In this document: piece by piece, positions 25,181 to 33,135 of the stretch
Layout: each line of letters begins with the position of its first letter
Numbering within the stretch: position 1 is the first letter of the stretch
Assembly (NCBI GenBank): GCA_934322085.1
Contig: CAKRGF010000028.1
Location: 1 to 36,935 of the forward strand
DNA length: 36,935 nt
From: an uncultured Eubacterium sp.
GTDB lineage: Bacteria; Bacillota; Clostridia; Lachnospirales; Lachnospiraceae
Direction of reading: 5' to 3'
The notes under the pieces: model-generated
What the model was told of the DNA's origin: nothing
The model's database searches: none
What the model saw: only the letters and a program-made list of their open reading frames with translations
Made by a program: the position numbers and the translations under genes

Positions 25181-26791
25181 ATGATTCAAGCAAGTAACAT
25201 CTCATTACGTTTCGGAAAAAAAGCGCTTTTCGAGGAAGTGAATATTAAATTCACGGAAGGAAACTGCTACGGTATCATCGGTGCCAACGGTGCAGGAAAG
25301 TCTACTTTTTTGAAAATTCTTTCCGGCGAATTAGAGCCGACAACCGGTGAAATCAGTTTAGGACCCGGCGAGCGTCTTTCCGTATTAGAGCAGGACCATT
25401 TTAAATATGACGACCAAATTGTTTTAGACACTGTAATCGCAGGAAATCAAAAACTGTATGACATCATGAAGGAAAAAGATGCCATTTATGCCAAGGAAGA
25501 CTTCTCCGAAGAAGATGGTATGCGTGCAAGTGAACTCGAGGCCGAGTTTGCTACCATGAACGGATGGGAAGCAGAAGCTGACGCTGCCACCTTGTTAAAC
25601 GGACTTGGTATTGCCACGGAAGTTCACTACAAACAGATGAGTGAACTGCCAGACACAGACAAGGTTAAAGTCCTGTTAGCACGTGCCCTATTTGGCAACC
25701 CGGATATTCTTCTTCTTGATGAGCCGACAAACCATTTGGATTTGGACTCCATCCGCTGGTTAGAAGAATTTCTCATTGATTTTGAGAATACAATTATTGT
25801 AGTATCCCATGACCGTTATTTCCTCAACAAAGTATGTACACATACCGTTGACTTAGACTACGGCAAAATGCAGATTTATGCAGGTAACTACGATTTCTGG
25901 TATGAATCCAGCCAGTTAATGATTAAGCAGATGAAAGAAGCCAATAAGAAAAAGGAAGAAAAAATCAAGGAATTGCAGGAATTTATCCAGCGATTCAGTG
26001 CAAATGCTTCCAAATCCAAACAGGCAACTTCCAGAAAACGTGCGCTGGAAAAAATCGAGTTGGACACTCTGCGTCCATCCAGCCGTAAATATCCTTATGT
26101 TGACTTTAAACCGGACCGCGAGATTGGAAATGAGGTTCTTACCGTTACCAATCTTTCAAAAACGATTGATGGCGAAAAGGTGCTTGACAATGTTTCCTTT
26201 ACCGTCGGCCACGATGATAAAATTGCTTTTGTTGGTTCTTACGGCATTGCGGCAACAACTTTATTCCAAATTCTTGCCGGTGAAATGGAGCCGGACGAAG
26301 GCGATTATAAATGGGGAATTACGACTTCCAATTCATATTTCCCGAAAGATAACACAGCATACTTTGACAGTAACGATACCATCGTAGACTGGCTGATGCC
26401 ATTTTCTCCGGAAAAAGATGCCACTTATGTCCGCGGCTTTTTAGGACGTATGCTCTTTAAGGGTGACGATGGATTAAAGAAAGTCAATGTACTTTCCGGT
26501 GGTGAGAAGGTTCGTGTTATGCTTTCAAAAATGATGATGCTTGGTTCTAACGTCCTTTTAATGGATGAACCAACAAACCACTTAGATATGGAATCCATCA
26601 CTTCCGTAAACAATGGTCTGATTAAATTCCCTGGTGTTGTTTTATTTACTTCCCAGGATCATCAGTTTATCCAGACCATCGCCAACCGTATCATTGAATT
26701 TACGCCAAATGGTATGATTGACAAAGTAACAACGTACGACGAATATCTCGACAGTGATGAAATGGCTAGAAAACGTCAGGCTTTAAGCTGA
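25181..26791 (+). CDS. ABC-F family ATPase with one degenerate ATP site
   Basis: 536 residues, two ABC domains joined by a basic, coiled-coil linker (about 243-300) and no membrane segments: the ABC-F architecture, whose members act on ribosomes. NBD1 has Walker A GANGAGKS (34-41), Walker B ILLLDEP (176-182) and SHDRYF, but its signature is SELPDTDKV in place of LSGGQ. NBD2 has LSGGE (438-442) and LLMDEPTNHLD, but its Walker A reads GSYGIAATT (352-360) without the lysine, and the H-loop is SQD. So one composite site looks competent and the other degenerate. It resembles YkpA/YbiT-like proteins. The ATG at 25181 follows GGAGG by 5 nt. A role in translation or antibiotic protection is unproven. 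Confidence 0.9.
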   Translation: MIQASNISLRFGKKALFEEVNIKFTEGNCYGIIGANGAGKSTFLKILSGELEPTTGEISLGPGERLSVLEQDHFKYDDQIVLDTVIAGNQKLYDIMKEKDAIYAKEDFSEEDGMRASELEAEFATMNGWEAEADAATLLNGLGIATEVHYKQMSELPDTDKVKVLLARALFGNPDILLLDEPTNHLDLDSIRWLEEFLIDFENTIIVVSHDRYFLNKVCTHTVDLDYGKMQIYAGNYDFWYESSQLMIKQMKEANKKKEEKIKELQEFIQRFSANASKSKQATSRKRALEKIELDTLRPSSRKYPYVDFKPDREIGNEVLTVTNLSKTIDGEKVLDNVSFTVGHDDKIAFVGSYGIAATTLFQILAGEMEPDEGDYKWGITTSNSYFPKDNTAYFDSNDTIVDWLMPFSPEKDATYVRGFLGRMLFKGDDGLKKVNVLSGGEKVRVMLSKMMMLGSNVLLMDEPTNHLDMESITSVNNGLIKFPGVVLFTSQDHQFIQTIANRIIEFTPNGMIDKVTTYDEYLDSDEMARKRQALS

Positions 26792-26828
26792 TTTAGTCAA
26801 AGACATTAAGCTGATTTAGTCAAAGACA
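26783..26828. repeat. Perfect 23-bp tandem duplication over the ABC-F stop codon
   Basis: The unit beginning TTAAGCTGATTTAGTCAAAG occurs at 26783-26805 and again at 26806-26828. The first copy contains the last codons and TGA stop of the ABC-F gene. The second copy is non-coding and abuts the next promoter. Confidence 0.9.
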
Positions 26829-26832
26829 AAAC

Positions 26833-26861
26833 TTGACAATATTCACCCAATCAGATACAAT
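26833..26861 (+). promoter_or_regulatory. Strong promoter of the CorC/CNNM-like gene
   Basis: Consensus TTGACA (26833-26838), 17-nt spacer, TACAAT (26856-26861), beginning 5 nt after the tandem duplication. Confidence 0.8.
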
Positions 26862-26910
26862 GATTGGAAAATAATCCATAACGACCCTGGATACAAAAGG
26901 AGATGAGGAC

Positions 26911-28218
26911 TTGGGGCCCAGTGACGCGGTAAATATACTTATAATTATAATTTTACTCATATTATCCGCATATTTCTCTTCTGCAGAGACGGCATTAACA
27001 ACGGTAAATAAAATCCGCATGCGCTCTTTGGCAGAGGAAAATAACAAAGCAGCAAAACGCGTTTTGAAGTTAATCGAAGAACCTTCCAAAATGCTGAGTG
27101 CTGTACTGATTTGTAACAACATTGTAAATCTTTCTGCTTCTTCGATATCAACATCCTATGCATTTTCAATATGCAAACGGATTGGTATGGAAAACAGCAC
27201 TAGTCTTTTTGCCGGTATTGCAACCGGTATTCTGACTGTATTGATTTTGATTTTTGGAGAAATTACGCCAAAAAGTCTTGCGACCAAAAATGCAGAAAAA
27301 TTAGCACTCTTCTATGCGAGTTCGATTTCTGCCATCACTCACATATTGACGCCGGTTATTTTTATCGTCAATCAATTTGCGAGATTTTTAATGTTTTTAC
27401 TGCGTGTGGACACTTCAAAAAAATCAAGCAGTATTACAGAAGATGAGCTGCGTACCTTTGTTGATGTCAGTCACGAAGAAGGTGTCATCGAAAGCGAGGA
27501 GCGTAAGATGATTACCAATATCGTAGACTTTGGTGATACACTTGCCAAAGATGTTATGATTCCACGTATGGATATTGCCATGGTGGAGGCAAACATTTCC
27601 TATGACGAACTGCTGACGGAATTTACGGAAAACAAATACGCAAGACTTCCGGTATACGAAGAAACCATTGATCACATCATTGGTATTATCAACTTGAAAG
27701 ATTTCGTTTTTTATCAGGGCGACAAAGAAAACCTAAATATCAAATCTTTGATGCGGGAAGCTCATGTCACCTATGAATACAAAAATGTCTCCGAACTTTT
27801 CATGGAAATGCGGAAGGAATCCATTCCGATGACCATTGTTCTGGACGAATATGGTGCTCTTGCCGGTCTGATTACCATGGAAGACCTCATTGAGGAAATC
27901 GTTGGCGAACTGCGTGATGAGTACGACACAGATGAAGAGGATGACATTCAGGTACTTTCTGATTCCGTCTACAAAGTGCTTGGTTCTACTCCGTTAGATG
28001 ACATTGCCGAGGCACTCGGCGTACCGCTTAAATCCGATGATTATGACTCGATTGCAGGACATGTCATTAACCTGTTGGAGCATTTTCCAACCGAAGGGGA
28101 AACAGCCGAAGATGAATTTGCCAGGTACACAGTACTTAAAGTTGATGGAAATCGAATCGATACAGTAAAACTTGAACTCAAGCCAAAAACAACCGAGGAG
28201 CCGGAAGAAGCCGAATAG
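26911..28218 (+). CDS. CNNM/CBS/CorC-domain membrane protein (hemolysin C family)
   Basis: 435 residues. An N-terminal DUF21/CNNM domain has three to four membrane helices (first at about 9-27, then ~60-180, with GEITPKSLA). A CBS pair follows (about 200-325, MIPRMDIAMVEAN to TMEDLIEEIVGE), then a CorC_HlyC transporter-associated domain to about 425. Family members are linked to Mg2+ or Co2+ export. The start is TTG at 26911, 8 nt after GGAG; the nearby ATG at 26902 is out of frame and quickly closed. Convergent with the pilus-like cluster across a hairpin. Confidence 0.9.
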   Translation: MGPSDAVNILIIIILLILSAYFSSAETALTTVNKIRMRSLAEENNKAAKRVLKLIEEPSKMLSAVLICNNIVNLSASSISTSYAFSICKRIGMENSTSLFAGIATGILTVLILIFGEITPKSLATKNAEKLALFYASSISAITHILTPVIFIVNQFARFLMFLLRVDTSKKSSSITEDELRTFVDVSHEEGVIESEERKMITNIVDFGDTLAKDVMIPRMDIAMVEANISYDELLTEFTENKYARLPVYEETIDHIIGIINLKDFVFYQGDKENLNIKSLMREAHVTYEYKNVSELFMEMRKESIPMTIVLDEYGALAGLITMEDLIEEIVGELRDEYDTDEEDDIQVLSDSVYKVLGSTPLDDIAEALGVPLKSDDYDSIAGHVINLLEHFPTEGETAEDEFARYTVLKVDGNRIDTVKLELKPKTTEEPEEAE

Positions 28219-28234
28219 TTTCTTTCGGCTTTTT
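28210..28234 (+). terminator. Terminator of the CorC-like gene
   Basis: GCCGAA (28210-28215), 8-nt loop containing the TAG stop, TTCGGC (28224-28229), then TTTTT. It starts within the last codons of the gene. Confidence 0.75.
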
Positions 28235-28239
28235 GCCAT

Positions 28240-28614
28240 TTAATCTTTTTCAAAAACAATTTTTCTTCTCACTCTCACCATTTGTTCCTTCTCCTCATCC
28301 AAATTCATTCTGCCACAAACCTCCACATCCATCTGCCTCTTATCATAATCCATTTTATGAACCAGAACCGTCAAATCAATTTCATGATTCCATTTTTCAA
28401 TCATAGACTGTAAAAAGGCAGCTAACATCTCATTGCGGTTTTCAATTCCATAATGACTTTCTTCCATCACCTCCAACATTGTCTGCTCCATAGCAGATGA
28501 CAAGGAATTTTCTGCCCTTTCATATGACCACATTCGTTTTGACGCCGTATGCTGAATCATAACAACAAATAAAATAGAGCCAATCCCAATCATCGATATC
28601 ACAATTGTCCTCAC
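28240..28614 (-). CDS. Small TadE/TadF-like pseudopilin-type protein
   Basis: 124 residues. A hydrophobic helix at residues 3-20 directly follows a very short N-terminus, as in TadE/F and minor pilins. A helical, polar segment (YERAENSLSSAMEQ) and a beta-rich C-terminus ending in charged residues (RVRRKIVFEKD) follow. Family assignment rests on topology, size and position as last gene of the Tad-like cluster; I see no prepilin peptidase site. It lies 12 nt after the previous gene. It would be an extracytoplasmic, membrane-tethered part of the assembly. Confidence 0.65.
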   Translation of the reverse strand: MRTIVISMIGIGSILFVVMIQHTASKRMWSYERAENSLSSAMEQTMLEVMEESHYGIENRNEMLAAFLQSMIEKWNHEIDLTVLVHKMDYDKRQMDVEVCGRMNLDEEKEQMVRVRRKIVFEKD

Positions 28615-28626
28615 TTAAATCACCTC

Positions 28627-28947
28627 CTATCCGGCATATCCATACCCATCAATCACATATTCTTTTCGTAAGCCAAAAGGAAAAATCACATCATACCGCA
28701 AAACAACCCGGACATAGCCTGCCATTTTGCTTTTTATCTGCACGTGATAGCCTCTATCTTCTGCCTCCTTATGACATTGTTTTTTTGCTTCTTCCGAATA
28801 ATCACTTTTCTGCAATTGATATACAATCTCCCGGTAATATGTTCTAGCACTTCCATATCTCACATTCTGAGAGAGATAGAACACCCCAAGAAAAGAAAAC
28901 GCTATAAAGAAAAACATAAGTATAAATTCATCCACTAATCGGCTCAT
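28627..28947 (-). CDS. Small TadE-like membrane-anchored protein
   Basis: 106 residues from the ATG at 28947, which has GGAGG 5 nt upstream; the reading frame extends 12 codons further without a site. One hydrophobic helix lies at about 7-26 (ILMFFFIAFSFLGVFYL). An exported polar part follows, ending FGLRKEYVIDGYGYAG, similar in style to the aromatic C-termini of TadE-like proteins. It starts 1 nt after the stop of the TadC-like gene, so translation is probably coupled. Function inferred from context. Confidence 0.65.
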   Translation of the reverse strand: MSRLVDEFILMFFFIAFSFLGVFYLSQNVRYGSARTYYREIVYQLQKSDYSEEAKKQCHKEAEDRGYHVQIKSKMAGYVRVVLRYDVIFPFGLRKEYVIDGYGYAG

Positions 28948-28948
28948 C

Positions 28949-29800
28949 TCACCCTCCATTCCAAATTGCCATCTGCCGAACAAGAAGAGAAAATACCAAA
29001 GCGCAGTCCCACAAAATTTTCACTCCGGCAATAAGAATTGGAATCTGGCGAAATGCACGCAGTCGCAATGCACGTTTTTTGCTGTTACTCTGCTCCTTAT
29101 CATCATACTTACGATACAGCTGTTCCATAAGGAAAAATATCTCCTGTTTTGCCCGCTCACAGCCATCAGCATTTGCCCTTCCTAATATTCTCATTGCACT
29201 GCGAAACTCCATGTCATCAAATCCCTCACAAAAAGAATCGTATGGTTTATAAGAAACTGGATCTATCCGGATATTTTCTAATAATGTTTCCAGTTCTTTT
29301 CGAAACCACCCCTCCATTTCCTCCATCGACAGTATAATCATTTGATAAACACCTTTTGTCTGCAAAGAACAGGCTGCTGACATAAGCCAGTAAGAAGCCA
29401 CCTGTCTCATCTCCTGCTCTAAGATGGTATTTCTCTTTTCCCTCTTCTTCTTCCAAAGCCATAGCAGAAGACACGATACAGTCAATAAAACCACACCACA
29501 AGAGACAGTAGCAGACCCAAGTATATTCGTTCCTTTTCCAATCAACATGCAAGAACAAAAATACAGCATAAGAGAAGAAAGTATACAAAGAACAAGTGCC
29601 AGTATCACCGATAATAAATACTCTTTTTTTATCTTTTTTACTATCTGTTTTCCTTGTTCTCTTCTCCTTCTCCACGCGTCAAAATCACGTGTTATAAAAT
29701 CAAGCACTTCTCCTTCCATCGTTTCTGTTCGTTCATACAAATGGAGAAAACGGTAAATCGCTGCAATCTCATGATAAAGAGATCCATCACACACTTTCAT
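28949..29800 (-). CDS. TadC/GspF-like inner-membrane platform protein
   Basis: 283 residues. A cytoplasmic N-terminal part (about 1-60) precedes two membrane helices (about 62-84 and 96-115), a long helical cytoplasmic region with the usual platform-protein pattern (SAACSLQTKG, FCEGFDDMEFRSAMR), and a hydrophobic C-terminus. This fits one T2SSF-type domain of TadB/TadC. Standard Tad loci encode two such proteins; only one is here. The ATG at 29800 overlaps the stop of the CpaF-like gene (ATGA) and has GGAGG 5 nt upstream. It probably forms the membrane base on which the ATPase acts. Confidence 0.72.
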   Translation of the reverse strand: MKVCDGSLYHEIAAIYRFLHLYERTETMEGEVLDFITRDFDAWRRRREQGKQIVKKIKKEYLLSVILALVLCILSSLMLYFCSCMLIGKGTNILGSATVSCGVVLLTVSCLLLWLWKKKREKRNTILEQEMRQVASYWLMSAACSLQTKGVYQMIILSMEEMEGWFRKELETLLENIRIDPVSYKPYDSFCEGFDDMEFRSAMRILGRANADGCERAKQEIFFLMEQLYRKYDDKEQSNSKKRALRLRAFRQIPILIAGVKILWDCALVFSLLVRQMAIWNGG

Positions 29801-30855
29801 GAAAGCCTCCAATCATTTCCGGGAACAATTTCCCCAATTTGAAATTTTCTCGACAGACTTTTGGGAAGACGGTAATTAACAACTTTTCCATCTTCAACAA
29901 GCATAATCACCCGGTTCGCAGTTTCTCCTCCTCTTACCGGTTCCCGCTCAAACACACCAATCTGGTCAATAAACCGATGTAAAAGTCCTGTCTCATCCCG
30001 TTTACTTTTCACTAAAATGCCAATATCCAAGTAACGATACGTGTCATTTTCAATCCATCTGCTATCTTCTTTTTCCCCTGCCATAGCTAAGATTCTCTCC
30101 GGAATACTCCTCACATCCTCTGCAAGCATTGTAGTCATACCACAAGCACCGGTACGAATGGACTCTAAGAGATATTTCACCTCCCCAGACTTGATTTCAG
30201 ACAAAATCAGCCAGTTTGGCAATTGTTTCATACATGTTTGGATTGCCTGCGTATAAGAAAAGTTTTCTGCCACTCTCATCTCCACACAATCTTTATTAGG
30301 ATTCATTTTCTGATAATGAATCTCTAACACATCCTCTATCGTAACGGCCCGTTCTGCAGTCTTTATATACTGAGTCAGATACTTTAATAATTCCGTTTTT
30401 CCAGAACCGGAACATCCACATATCGCAATACTGCAATGCGCCGCCATACATTGAATCAGAAATTCAATCACTCTTTCATCACAGTATCCATTTCCTATCA
30501 TATCCTCTTTTTTCAGCCGGCGCACAGCAGGCGTTTTTTTCAGTGAAATCGAAAGCCCGGAACATGCAACACTTGGATGTACCAGACAGATACGAAGTTC
30601 CTCTGTTTCCACTTCCATAACCGGATTTTCTCTGTTAAATGACTTATTAGATAAATTTGATAACAACATAGAAAACCGATTAGCGAAAGACTCCGTTAAA
30701 ATCTCTGGTGCCATATACCGTCCCTTTTCCAAATCGTCAATCCATAATTGTCTGCCATTCCAATGAATATCCGTAACCGTTTCTTCCATCACATAAGGAT
30801 ATAAAACGCCATAGTCCTGGCGCTTTAGCAAATAATCTTTTTGAAACTCATTCAT
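29797..30855 (-). CDS. CpaF/TadA-like secretion ATPase, divergent
   Basis: 352 residues, shorter than typical CpaF. The N-terminal domain (1-130) has the family's YPYVMEETVTDIHWNG. Walker A is GCSGSGKT (147-154), the Asp-box region is TIEDVLEIHY, and a Walker-B-like strand is WLILSEIKSGE (215-224), against ILVGEVRGxE in relatives. The usual His box (TTxHANS-like) is replaced by GMTTMLAEDV, without His. It powers pilus or secretion assembly from the cytoplasmic face. AAAGGAG is 9 nt before the ATG. It lies 3 nt after the beta-helix gene and overlaps the TadC-like gene. Confidence 0.82.
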   Translation of the reverse strand: MNEFQKDYLLKRQDYGVLYPYVMEETVTDIHWNGRQLWIDDLEKGRYMAPEILTESFANRFSMLLSNLSNKSFNRENPVMEVETEELRICLVHPSVACSGLSISLKKTPAVRRLKKEDMIGNGYCDERVIEFLIQCMAAHCSIAICGCSGSGKTELLKYLTQYIKTAERAVTIEDVLEIHYQKMNPNKDCVEMRVAENFSYTQAIQTCMKQLPNWLILSEIKSGEVKYLLESIRTGACGMTTMLAEDVRSIPERILAMAGEKEDSRWIENDTYRYLDIGILVKSKRDETGLLHRFIDQIGVFEREPVRGGETANRVIMLVEDGKVVNYRLPKSLSRKFQIGEIVPGNDWRLS

Positions 30856-30858
30856 TTT

Positions 30859-32124
30859 TTACCACTCCTTTTTTGCCCTTGCAAACTGTCTCAAAAAATC
30901 CTCATTTGCCGCTTTGCTATAAGGCTTTTCCTGACGGTGTATAAACTGTCGTGCCACCTTCAGCTCACCTGCTGAAAAATACCATTCCTCTTCAACAAAA
31001 TCTGTATTCTCCGGCTCGACATACCGAATCCGCCCATTTATTTCTTCCTTTTTATCGATAACCGGCGTTATTGTTTTTTTATGCCCTGCCGAACCTGCCT
31101 TTTGTTGTTTTTCCTTTTTTATGGTATCTGTCTTTTCCGGCTTTTCCGTCTTTGGTTTTGGCGTTTTCGTTTGTTTAGGCTTATGTTTTTGCTGGTTTTC
31201 ATTTGATTGCTTTGGCTTAGTTATCTCTGGCTGGTTTTGCTTTGACTCCTTTTTCTTTAACTTCTTTTTTTTCCAGCCGGTAACCTTGCCATCGGCATAA
31301 ATCTGCTCCTTCCTTTCATCCAGATTATTGATCAATTTGCCGCCCTGAACAAATAACGAACCACCTTTTGCTACATAAACAGCTCCACCGGCACCGCCAT
31401 AGCAAATACCTTCTTTTCGATAACCTTTGGCTGCATTTCCTGATATTACTCCACCTTTGAACCAGACACTGCCTTCCGAGTAAATTGCTCCACCTCTCCC
31501 GTCAAATCCATCCACAGCACCGATTCCTATTGTTTTATTACCAGTAATTACACCGCCCTGTATCACTAACCGGCCACCCTTTTTTACATAAAAGGCAGCT
31601 CCACCGGAAACATTCCTATTGTTTTGCACTCTCCCTGCTTTCATAATGCAAATCCCCCCACTGCCAATTTCAACCGCTCCACCTCCATTGACCGCAAGCG
31701 TTTCATTCACATTATCCCGCAGAGAGCATCCTTTCCCAATCACCAATGTCCCCTGTCTGACTTCGATTAGTCTTCCAAATATCTTGGATTTTGTATTTTT
31801 TCCTGCGCTGCCGGAAACCGTCAACTGGCTCCATTCACATCTTTTTCCCTGCACCAAAAACAGACATCCACCATAAACTTTCCCAGACAAAGCACTCCGG
31901 ATCAAACGGTGCCCTCTGCCATAAATTGTTTTCTCTCCCCGTATCACAACCGGCTCATCCACGATTATATCCGAAGCCAATTCGATTATTTCCTTCGTAT
32001 CCGATTCACACAACTGCTTAAATTCCGAAAAATCTGTCACCATTCTTTTTGCCAAAACCGGTCGTACGCTCACACAGATCAAAAAAATCAGAAAAAGTGC
32101 AAATCCTTTTCTCATTTTCTTCAT
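30859..32124 (-). CDS. Secreted right-handed beta-helix protein within the Tad-like cluster
   Basis: 421 residues. A signal peptide (about 1-25, basic MKKMRK then a hydrophobic stretch ending PVLAKR) exports it. Residues about 60-270 carry short turns of parallel beta-helix: GGCLFLVQG, GGAVEIGSGGICIM, GGAAFYVKKGGRLVIQGG, GGAIYSEGSVWFKGG and GGAVYVAKGGSLFVQGG. A Lys/Pro/Gln-rich linker (about 275-350) and a charged C-terminal region follow. No catalytic residues or wall anchor are evident. The ATG at 32124 has GGAGG 6 nt upstream. Sitting between the TadZ- and CpaF-like genes, it may be the exported cargo or tip adhesin; this is inference. Confidence 0.82.
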   Translation of the reverse strand: MKKMRKGFALFLIFLICVSVRPVLAKRMVTDFSEFKQLCESDTKEIIELASDIIVDEPVVIRGEKTIYGRGHRLIRSALSGKVYGGCLFLVQGKRCEWSQLTVSGSAGKNTKSKIFGRLIEVRQGTLVIGKGCSLRDNVNETLAVNGGGAVEIGSGGICIMKAGRVQNNRNVSGGAAFYVKKGGRLVIQGGVITGNKTIGIGAVDGFDGRGGAIYSEGSVWFKGGVISGNAAKGYRKEGICYGGAGGAVYVAKGGSLFVQGGKLINNLDERKEQIYADGKVTGWKKKKLKKKESKQNQPEITKPKQSNENQQKHKPKQTKTPKPKTEKPEKTDTIKKEKQQKAGSAGHKKTITPVIDKKEEINGRIRYVEPENTDFVEEEWYFSAGELKVARQFIHRQEKPYSKAANEDFLRQFARAKKEW

Positions 32125-32139
32125 ACTCAACCTCCCCTT

Positions 32140-32952
32140 TCATCCATGCTGCCGAATCTGTTCCTGCAGCAAAAATACAGTCTCTTTCACTGCCTGCATA
32201 AACATCTCATGGGAAGGAGAATTTCCAGGCATATAATTTTTCAGCAAAAAAGGAATCAGCTGGCCCCTTGACATTGCATCGGAAAACCCAGTATCATGCG
32301 GAATCGTCCCAATTTTTGCGCCAGGTATATGAAACCGTTTCATAATTGCCGACTTTGTAAGTTCTGACTTTCCATCATAATTTCCAATTAGATAAAATGC
32401 CTTTTCCTGTATGGATGAATAATTTCGAAAAAAATGAGAAAGCAACGGAAGATTCTGATTTAAATTTACAACAACCAAATCTGCCTGTTGTAAAATTTTA
32501 CGCGAACTTGCTAACGGTGCAGCCGATGTATCGACCATAACCATATCACTCATACGCTCTAAACATTCCATCGTCCGAACCGCTTCCCGTTCTAAACAAT
32601 ACTCCAGATAATCAGAACTCTTTACTGGTTCTGAAGGAAGATAAAAAAGACGTTTTCCCAAGTAATCCTTAGTCAAACCATATAAATTTTCTTCCGAAAG
32701 TTCTTCCCCTTTTTCAACTAATTGAAGAACCTTCTCCAGACCGCTTATGGACTGGTAATACATGGGCTCTCTTATACACCCGGCAGACTGCGGATGATAA
32801 TAAGTACTCCCCAGATTCACAATATTTTTGTGATTTTCAAAGACAATTGTCCGCTCATTCGGACAACTCAATGCAGATAATACGCTGATACAAGCCAAAT
32901 TACTTGTAACACCGGAATGTCCTCTGACATTGCTCCAAAAAGCAATTTTCAT
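32140..32952 (-). CDS. TadZ/CpaE-like ParA/MinD-fold protein without Walker lysines
   Basis: 270 residues. The MinD/ParA-type fold is suggested by an N-terminal strand (KIAFWSN), a loop at GHSGVTSN where relatives have KGGxGKTT, a MVMVDTSAAP strand typical of Walker B/switch II, and VVVNLNQN with IGNYDGKSE later. Both signature lysines are missing, so ATP hydrolysis is doubtful. TadZ/CpaE proteins position Tad machinery at the pole; placement as first gene of this cluster fits. AAGGAGG lies 6 nt before the ATG and can pair with an upstream ACCTCC. Confidence 0.7.
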   Translation of the reverse strand: MKIAFWSNVRGHSGVTSNLACISVLSALSCPNERTIVFENHKNIVNLGSTYYHPQSAGCIREPMYYQSISGLEKVLQLVEKGEELSEENLYGLTKDYLGKRLFYLPSEPVKSSDYLEYCLEREAVRTMECLERMSDMVMVDTSAAPLASSRKILQQADLVVVNLNQNLPLLSHFFRNYSSIQEKAFYLIGNYDGKSELTKSAIMKRFHIPGAKIGTIPHDTGFSDAMSRGQLIPFLLKNYMPGNSPSHEMFMQAVKETVFLLQEQIRQHG

Positions 32953-32958
32953 TTTTGT

Positions 32959-32981
32959 ACCTCCTTTTTGTTATTGGAGGT
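32959..32981 (-). promoter_or_regulatory. Leader hairpin covering the TadZ-like Shine-Dalgarno
   Basis: On minus, ACCTCC (32976-32981), 11-nt A-rich loop, then GGAGGT (32959-32964), which is the ribosome binding site. Six perfect pairs; stability is modest. It could lower translation of the whole coupled operon unless melted. Confidence 0.4.
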
Positions 32982-33021
32982 GGAGTGTTTCCTATCTTAG
33001 CACCTTATTTTCTCCTTGTAA

Positions 33022-33051
33022 ATTATCAATTAGTACCAAAAAAGAAATCAA
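33022..33051 (-). promoter_or_regulatory. Probable promoter of the Tad-like operon
   Basis: On minus, TTGATT (33046-33051), 18-nt spacer, GATAAT (33022-33027). It lies between the pyrE terminator and the first gene, giving a leader of about 60 nt that includes the SD hairpin. Confidence 0.5.
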
Positions 33052-33081
33052 AAGTTTGTTCAAATACACGTTTTTTCAGCG

Positions 33082-33112
33082 AAAAACGCCGGGAATACAA
33101 AATTCCCGGCGT
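33082..33112 (-). terminator. Intrinsic terminator of pyrE
   Basis: ACGCCGGGAAT and ATTCCCGGCGT (33086-33096 / 33102-33112) form a perfect 11-bp stem with a 5-nt loop, followed by five T on minus. It isolates pyrE from the Tad-like operon. Confidence 0.93.
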
Positions 33113-33135
33113 CATGCGACAAGTTTTCTAATCAT

